Below are positions 15,065-19,690 of a stretch of DNA of 19,690 nt, in pieces (position 1 is the stretch's first letter; the number at the start of each line of letters is the position of its first letter). Made by a program: the position numbers and the translations under genes. The stretch comes from JAFGTF01 sp035527995 (GTDB taxonomy: Bacteria; Spirochaetota; B62-G9; DRHN01). The notes beneath the pieces were generated by a model, which saw only the letters and a list, made by a program, of their open reading frames with translations, did not search any database and had not been told where the DNA came from. The stretch covers positions 1-19,690 of the forward strand of contig DATKZJ010000108.1 of the NCBI GenBank assembly GCA_035527995.1, written 5' to 3'.

Positions 15065-15073
15065 AATATAACA
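15065..15073 (-). promoter_or_regulatory. Extended -10 motif before lhr
   Basis: On the minus strand TGT precedes TATATT (15070 down to 15065), ending 12 bases before the lhr ATG. The predicted leader is about five bases. The 12-base string GTGTTATATTTT is the same as before the barrel/TPR gene at 3842-3853. Confidence 0.4.
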
Positions 15074-15106
15074 CCCCCTCCTACTGCCGGCACCAATCAT
15101 TAAAAG

Positions 15107-15135
15107 TTGATATCATTACCGATCCGTATTATCAT
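15107..15135 (+). promoter_or_regulatory. Candidate acpS promoter
   Basis: TTGATA (15107-15112) and TATCAT (15130-15135) are separated by 17 bases and match -35 and -10 boxes at five of six and four of six positions. Transcription would start near 15142, about 20 bases before the acpS ATG. Confidence 0.45.
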
Positions 15136-15163
15136 TGCAGCATCTTGCCTCTGGAAAAGAGAT

Positions 15164-15547
15164 ATGATTGTCGGTCACGGAATCGATATCATGAGTACCG
15201 AGAGGATCCGACGCACGGTACAGTCGTTCGGCGGGCAGTTTCTCCGCAGGATATACACACCGCACGAGCGGGGTTTCATCGGGCGCCGTCCCGCGACGTC
15301 CTATGAGATGTATACAACCTACTGGGCTGTGAAGGAGGCGGCAATGAAGGCCCTCGGAACCGGAAACCGTATGGGGGTGCGGTTCATGGACATAGAGGTC
15401 CGTCACGAGATGTCCGGAAAGCCGTACATCAAACTATACGGCAAGGCCCGTGAGTATCTTGACAAGCTTGGTGCAACCAATATACAGGTGAGCATGTCTC
15501 ACCTCGAAGACATAGTAGTCGCGTCTGTAATATTTGAATCTACTTAA
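15164..15547 (+). CDS. acpS: Holo-[acyl-carrier-protein] synthase
   Basis: This 127-residue enzyme moves 4'-phosphopantetheine from CoA to a serine of acyl carrier protein, activating it for fatty-acid synthesis. MIVGHGIDIMSTERI carries the metal-binding Asp8, and YWAVKEAAMKALGTG carries Glu58 and the conserved lysine. VRFMDIEVRHEMSGKPYIKL and VSMSHLEDIVVASVI are the usual later strands. The length is typical of bacterial AcpS, which works as a trimer. The frame is open 19 codons upstream, but GHGID begins four residues into the family at ATG 15164, which has GGAAAAGAG just before it. It heads a cluster with the HD-domain gene (28 bases downstream) and glycerate kinase. Confidence 0.94.
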   Translation: MIVGHGIDIMSTERIRRTVQSFGGQFLRRIYTPHERGFIGRRPATSYEMYTTYWAVKEAAMKALGTGNRMGVRFMDIEVRHEMSGKPYIKLYGKAREYLDKLGATNIQVSMSHLEDIVVASVIFEST

Positions 15548-15575
15548 AACTACCGCTTAAATACGGAGGTCTGGT

Positions 15576-16127
15576 ATGAATCGGGAAGATGCGTTCGGCC
15601 TTTTGACTCAGTACACCACGAAGGAAGGCCTCATAAAGCATGCACTTGCGGTCGAAGCATGCATGAGAGAATATGCGAAGCGTTTCGGTGAGGACGAAGA
15701 GGAATGGGGTGCGGTCGGCCTCATTCATGACTTCGACTACGAGCGCTACCCTGACCTTTCGGATCATCCTTTCAAGGGCGCCGAGATACTGAGATCGATG
15801 AATACAAAAGAACAGTGGGTCAGGGCGATCCTCGGCCACGGCGACCATACGGGCGTCGAGCGGGACACAAAAATGGCACAGACTCTCTACGCGTGCGATG
15901 AGCTTACCGGATTCGTGGTCGCAGTTGCACTCGTACGGCCGAGCAGGAAACTCGCCGACCTCATGGTAAAATCGGTGAAAAAGAAACTGAAGGACAAGGC
16001 GTTCGCAGCCAAAGTGAGCAGAGAGGATATAGAGAAGGGAGCGGCCGAGCTCGGTATACCGCTCGAAGAGCATATCGAGTTCGTTATCGAGGCGATGAAG
16101 AAAGTATCAGACTCTATCGGTCTTTGA
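15576..16127 (+). CDS. HD-domain protein, probable phosphohydrolase
   Basis: This 183-residue HD-fold protein carries the metal-binding set His22 (LIKHALAVE), His51-Asp52 (GLIHDFDYERYPD) and Asp108 (YACDELTGF), with GHGDH at 87-91 supplying further histidines. The pattern matches small HD hydrolases often annotated as HDIG or predicted metal-dependent phosphohydrolases. The rest is helical, with a lysine-rich stretch at about 132-140. The substrate is unknown; this subgroup lacks the long signatures of RelA/SpoT, dGTPase or cyclic-di-GMP HD-GYP proteins. A GGAGG six bases before ATG 15576 fixes the start. It lies between acpS and glycerate kinase and is probably co-transcribed with acpS. Confidence 0.85.
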   Translation: MNREDAFGLLTQYTTKEGLIKHALAVEACMREYAKRFGEDEEEWGAVGLIHDFDYERYPDLSDHPFKGAEILRSMNTKEQWVRAILGHGDHTGVERDTKMAQTLYACDELTGFVVAVALVRPSRKLADLMVKSVKKKLKDKAFAAKVSREDIEKGAAELGIPLEEHIEFVIEAMKKVSDSIGL

Positions 16128-16182
16128 CCCTTTAAGAATAGACTGATTCCAACACCGTTGTTTTTTCATAGAGAGACCAGAG

Positions 16183-17577
16183 GTGATAGAAGAGAAAAAA
16201 ATCTATGAGGACCTGAAGTCCATCTTCCTCGCCGGACTTCAGAAAGTCGATCCATACATTATGGTGAAGGATCACCTCAGGCTGGAGGATGAGACCCTCA
16301 TCGTCGAGGCCGAGCACGGCAGGCTTGTCTTCGATCTGAGGGAGTATGACAAGGTCTTCGTCATCGGCGCAGGTAAAGCAACCGCAAAAATGGCCGCCGC
16401 CCTGGAGGAGGTCCTAAAAGAGAGAATATCAGAGGGGATCATCTCCGTCAAGTACGGCCATACCGAACCGCTCGAGAGAATCAAGATCGTCGAAGCGGGT
16501 CACCCCGTACCTGACATGAAGAGCGTAGAGGCGGCCGATCTCGTAGAGAAGCTCGGCCGCAAGGCCGACAGTCACACTATCGTGATCAATCTCATCTCCG
16601 GCGGGGGCTCGGCACTGCTCGTCAAGCCTTTGACCTACGAAACGGCCCACGGTCCCGTTTCTCTCACGCTCGAGGAGATCAGGCTGACCACAGAGGCACT
16701 GCTCTCCTGCGGTGCGCCGATCGAGGCGATCAACTGCATACGAAAACACCTCTCCGGTATCAAAGGGGGAAGACTCGCGCAGATCATCCACCCTGCTACA
16801 GGTATCAACCTCATTCTCTCCGACGTCGTAGGCGACAGGCTCGATACCATCGCGTCGGGTCTCACCACCGGCGACGAGACGACCTACCTCGAAGCGCTCG
16901 ATATTCTAAAGAGATATGAAATCGCTAAAACCATCCCCGACCTGGTCTTACAGAGCATCACCATGGGGGCGAATGGTGAGCTCCCCGAAACGCCGAAGAA
17001 AGGCGATCCGGTTTTCGAGCGGACTCACAATATCCTCATCGGTACCAACTATCTCGCGCTGATGGGCGCTTGTTATCAGGCACAACGGCTCGGGTACACT
17101 GTCCTGCTGTTATCGTCCCAGATAACAGGAGAGGCGCGTGAGGCAGCGAAGGTCCTCCTCGGAATCGGAAAGGATATACTCAAGCACGGGATCCCTGTAA
17201 AACGACCGGCATGTATCGTTTCCGGAGGGGAGACGACCGTCACACTGAGAGGAAACGGAAAGGGAGGCCGAAACACCGAACTCGCGCTCTCCTTTTTTCA
17301 GGGACTCGAGGCGGACCAGGAAGGCACAGAGGGGATCTATCTCCTCTCGGCGGCAACCGACGGAAACGACGGGCCCACCGATGCGGCGGGAGCGTTCGCA
17401 TCGTCAGGGCTGCTCGAAAAACTGGACGGGCTCCGCGCCGAAAAAAGGAGTCTGAGCATTGACGGGTATTTAAGGAATAACGACTCCTACAGCTTCTTCG
17501 ATGCCATTGGAGCAATCTTCAAGACAGGGCCTACGAACACGAATGTCTGCGACATTCAAATCCTCATCGTCCCGTAG
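16183..17577 (+). CDS. Glycerate 2-kinase (DUF4147/MOFRL family)
   Basis: This 464-residue kinase of the GckA/TtuD type phosphorylates D-glycerate to 2-phosphoglycerate with ATP, feeding lower glycolysis. Signatures are VFVIGAGKATAKMA (about 58-71), VEAGHPVPDM (103-112), NLISGGGSALLVKP (135-148), RKHLSGIKGGRLA, LILSDVVGDRLDTIASG and, in the C-terminal MOFRL domain, GETTVTLRGNGKGGRNTELAL and ATDGNDGPTDAAGAF. It is not the GlxK/GarK fold. GTG 16183 is the best start, with GAGAG about seven bases before it and an N-terminus of family length. It follows the HD gene by 55 bases. A perfect 7-3-7 inverted repeat (GAATGTC-TGC-GACATTC, 17541-17557) lies inside the last codons and could protect the mRNA end. 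Confidence 0.93.
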   Translation: MIEEKKIYEDLKSIFLAGLQKVDPYIMVKDHLRLEDETLIVEAEHGRLVFDLREYDKVFVIGAGKATAKMAAALEEVLKERISEGIISVKYGHTEPLERIKIVEAGHPVPDMKSVEAADLVEKLGRKADSHTIVINLISGGGSALLVKPLTYETAHGPVSLTLEEIRLTTEALLSCGAPIEAINCIRKHLSGIKGGRLAQIIHPATGINLILSDVVGDRLDTIASGLTTGDETTYLEALDILKRYEIAKTIPDLVLQSITMGANGELPETPKKGDPVFERTHNILIGTNYLALMGACYQAQRLGYTVLLLSSQITGEAREAAKVLLGIGKDILKHGIPVKRPACIVSGGETTVTLRGNGKGGRNTELALSFFQGLEADQEGTEGIYLLSAATDGNDGPTDAAGAFASSGLLEKLDGLRAEKRSLSIDGYLRNNDSYSFFDAIGAIFKTGPTNTNVCDIQILIVP

Positions 17578-18104
17578 AGAGGTTCGTAACCGTGTGAAAA
17601 GCGGATGTTACGCGAGATCCGGACCATCTTCCTGCTGATTATTAAGAGACCGGCCTTTCCTGCTTCTCAAAATCATCCTCCAACCTTCTTCGAATCACGC
17701 GGGTTTTGGCAGAAAGACGTGCTGTTCAATGTAGCGTCAGCGAAATGCTTTTTTATAGTCTTTTATGAGAAATCCAGGTCAGTACTTGAGCGCCCACGCC
17801 TTTTACAAGATTATTCGTAATCGAGACAAGTATTCGTTGAAAGAATGAAAGCCAGTGTAATCCTTTGCAGATGGGGAAATACCTCAATTGCACTACGAGG
17901 AACAATATAATATGTCCTAATAGTCATATGACAAGGTCCAGCGATTGTTCACATATTCCAAAAGGTTCTTTAATCCTTTTAAAGTATCAACGTTTTGTGG
18001 GCCCTATGAGTCATACAATGCATCCACACGCTGTCGTCACGAGCCTCCTCTGATAGGCGAAAACAGCGGTGGAAGACCCTGCTATCTGTATCCACCCCTC
18101 TATA
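17578..18104. other. Intergenic stretch without a convincing gene
   Basis: These 527 bases lie between two convergent genes. Short frames exist on both strands, but none has a ribosome-binding site, family motif or codon use like the neighbours. GC content is visibly lower than in the genes, with AT-rich runs near 17901-17931. A 10-base palindrome GTCATATGAC lies at 17923-17932. On the minus strand, ATTTCTCATAAA near 17762-17773 matches the start of repeat A2, but the rest of the repeat is missing. It may be a decayed gene or element, or plain 3' spacer. Confidence 0.4.
18068..18096 (-). terminator. Weak hairpin downstream of glutamate dehydrogenase
   Basis: On the minus strand GGTGGA (18096-18091) pairs with TCCACC (18073-18068) across a 17-base loop, and GCTGTTTT follows. 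It begins nine bases after the dehydrogenase stop. The long loop and weak T-tract make this only a possible terminator. Confidence 0.3.
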
Positions 18105-19690
18105 CTACGACAGCCCGCGGACATAGTTGTAGAAATCGACCTCTGTCGTATCCAGGCCGAACCGATAGACGAAACCGGTGGCGATCTTGGTCGCCACGAT
18201 TGCGTCGAGGTAGTTAGCAGGCACCCTCTTTAATATGGTGTCGATACCGATGAGGTCGAGAAGCGGTTTCGGGCTGTACTCGGCGACGATCTTTTCCCGT
18301 ATCTTCTTGTCTCCCGGGAGATCGGAGCCAGAAACCGCATCCGTGATATCGTTTATTTTTAAGGAGACCATATTGGTGAGCAGGGTGAACGGGATCCCGG
18401 ACGTTTCGTGTTCCTTCCAGAGGAGGCCGAACTCCATGCGAGCGTTCCGTTTTATGGTCTCGATGATGTCCTCGATGTACTTTTTCCTGAAATCCGATAC
18501 ATTTTCTTGTACCCTCATCAGCCCGTCGTACTCATCGTCGCTCAGGGCGAGCGATGCGAACACCTCGAGAGAGGAGGAGGTTACCCCTCCCTTGTTTGTA
18601 GACGCATCCTTTATAAGAACAATGCCGTGCTCCTCGAGCCTGAGACGGGCGTCCTCGGTGATAAAGAGGTTTGCCCCTTCCACGATGATACGAAACTTCG
18701 GCCTCCCGTTATCATCGAAGAGGCCCTTCCAGTTGTTGATGTTGATAGAGGCAGGTCTCCCTCCGCACGGCACAAAGAGATCCGCCTTCGCAAGGGGGTG
18801 GAGACAGAAGGTGTTTCTAAACTCCTCTCCGTTGTGAATCGAGGTCCCGTCAGGGAGGACGAGCTCCTTGTCATCGACCGAAACGTAAAATCCCCTTTTC
18901 GAGATAAACTTTGTGTTAAACTCGTCCGTCATGACCCGCTGCTTCACGAGACGGCCAAGCTCCTCCCTGTCGATCCCCTCCGGATCGTAAAGCACACCGC
19001 TCCCGTCGACAACGGCAATCGTACGGTCCTTCGAAATCAGGATCTCATTGCTCCCGAGGTCGCCGTCCGGACCTCCTGTCTGGAGCTTCGTGATCTCACC
19101 CTCCTTAAGCCCCATCTTCTCCAGTATGGCGAGCACGTACTCATGGACCCCCGCAGTCGTCATTCCGTACGTATCGTGCGGTATTCCGCCGATCGCGGGC
19201 GCCTTCCCGGTGGTGAATGCCTTCCAGAACGGATATTTTCGCCTCTTCGCGTAGAGCGCGGCCCAGTTCATCAGTTCCGCTGTCCTCTCGTCAGGTCCGA
19301 GAAAGAGTATCTCATCTTTCCCGTGAAGATCGATAACCTCCTCGCCCGGCATTATGAGATCGATGATCCCGTCTATATAGCTCTTGAACGCGATCTCCTC
19401 CTCGTCCTGGCTCCCGAAGAACAGAAGTATCGTTCCCTTGGATCCTCCTTCGGGAATATCCTTGTTCTTCTTCTGTTGGGTCGAAGCGAGGCTGTAGTTC
19501 TCCAGGAATATGGTATCGAGGTTGTTCTCGTACGCCGTGAGGTTCCTCGACTTTACGATCCGTATACCGCCTCTCGCAATATCTCTGAAGCGTATGTGAA
19601 ACCCGACAAATGTCCGGCCGACTATAAAGAAGAGCCCGTACGGAGACTCTGGAAAATCCACCCTGTCGAGAAACGAGGGGTCGAGCCGGA
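18105..19690 (-). CDS. NAD-specific glutamate dehydrogenase, C-terminal part (5' end outside window)
   Basis: The frame is open to the window edge and shows the last ~528 residues of a large NAD-type glutamate dehydrogenase, which deaminates glutamate to 2-oxoglutarate. Signatures include YGLFFIVGRTFVGFHIRFRD and IARGGIR, then TTGKAPAIGGIPHDTYGMTT with GVHEYV, the dinucleotide-binding QTGGPDGDLGSNEIL, and FRIIVEGANLFITEDAR with DASTNKGGVTSSSLEV. This layout belongs to the large (GDH2/115-180 kDa) class, not the ~450-residue hexameric GdhA. The ending soon after FVYRFG suggests the shorter ~115 kDa type, but full length cannot be judged. The stop is TAG at 18105-18107. It is convergent with glycerate kinase across a 527-base spacer. 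Confidence 0.92.
   Translation of the reverse strand, partial: RLDPSFLDRVDFPESPYGLFFIVGRTFVGFHIRFRDIARGGIRIVKSRNLTAYENNLDTIFLENYSLASTQQKKNKDIPEGGSKGTILLFFGSQDEEEIAFKSYIDGIIDLIMPGEEVIDLHGKDEILFLGPDERTAELMNWAALYAKRRKYPFWKAFTTGKAPAIGGIPHDTYGMTTAGVHEYVLAILEKMGLKEGEITKLQTGGPDGDLGSNEILISKDRTIAVVDGSGVLYDPEGIDREELGRLVKQRVMTDEFNTKFISKRGFYVSVDDKELVLPDGTSIHNGEEFRNTFCLHPLAKADLFVPCGGRPASININNWKGLFDDNGRPKFRIIVEGANLFITEDARLRLEEHGIVLIKDASTNKGGVTSSSLEVFASLALSDDEYDGLMRVQENVSDFRKKYIEDIIETIKRNARMEFGLLWKEHETSGIPFTLLTNMVSLKINDITDAVSGSDLPGDKKIREKIVAEYSPKPLLDLIGIDTILKRVPANYLDAIVATKIATGFVYRFGLDTTEVDFYNYVRGLS

Noticed and set aside
13631..15103. 490-codon plus frame opposite lhr
   Set aside because: It is a long antisense shadow of the secure lhr coding sequence, with arginine/proline-rich low-similarity translation and no start signals.
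17759..17773. Fifth repeat copy downstream of glutamate dehydrogenase
   Set aside because: Only a 12-base match (ATTTCTCATAAA) to copy A2 is present; the hairpin and the GAAAACCGCAC end are missing, so chance cannot be excluded.

Overview
The window looks like a piece of chromosome from a Gram-negative, GC-rich bacterium, most likely a spirochaete (Spirochaetota). This is an inference. It rests on an outer-membrane barrel of PorV/PQ or UPF0164 style fused to a coiled coil and TPRs, a YkgJ-type cysteine-cluster protein, a large NAD-type glutamate dehydrogenase, and the general make-up of the housekeeping genes. No rRNA or other decisive marker is present. There is no insertion sequence, prophage, CRISPR array or tRNA that I can support.

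Layout. Positions 1-212 hold the 3' end of a NUDIX hydrolase. A roughly 600-base gene-poor stretch follows, with two copies of an interspersed repeat and two strong hairpins. Endonuclease III (nth, minus) is divergent from a plus-strand run of mgtE (magnesium channel), murB (peptidoglycan precursor) and a 586-residue barrel/coiled-coil/TPR envelope protein. That run converges on a minus-strand GNAT acetyltransferase. Next on the plus strand are a YkgJ-family metal-binding protein, which carries a 15-base tandem repeat, and a small secreted protein of unknown function. A second repeat cluster (7685-7967) ends one base from the aroA stop codon. A chorismate mutase and aroA (EPSP synthase) form an overlapping minus-strand pair in aromatic amino-acid synthesis. 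An aldo/keto reductase (plus) converges on, and overlaps, a full-length Lhr helicase (minus). AcpS, an HD-domain protein and glycerate 2-kinase form a plus-strand cluster. A roughly 530-base region without a convincing gene separates them from the C-terminal half of NAD-glutamate dehydrogenase (minus), which runs off the window end.

Most genes are core metabolism (cell wall, aromatic amino acids, fatty-acid/ACP activation, DNA repair, magnesium, glycerate and glutamate). Transcription units are short and often flip strand. Two convergent pairs overlap at their 3' ends, so there is no room for a conventional terminator between them. Three genes have an extended -10 motif (TGN plus a TATATT/TATAGT hexamer) so close to the start codon that leaderless or very short-leader mRNAs are predicted.

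The least explained material is non-coding. It is a family of 94-115 base repeats built from a C-rich/G-rich hairpin at one end and a GAAAACCGCAC-type motif at the other. At least four copies and one orphan hairpin are present, and copies sit directly downstream of the NUDIX and aroA genes in the same orientation as those genes.
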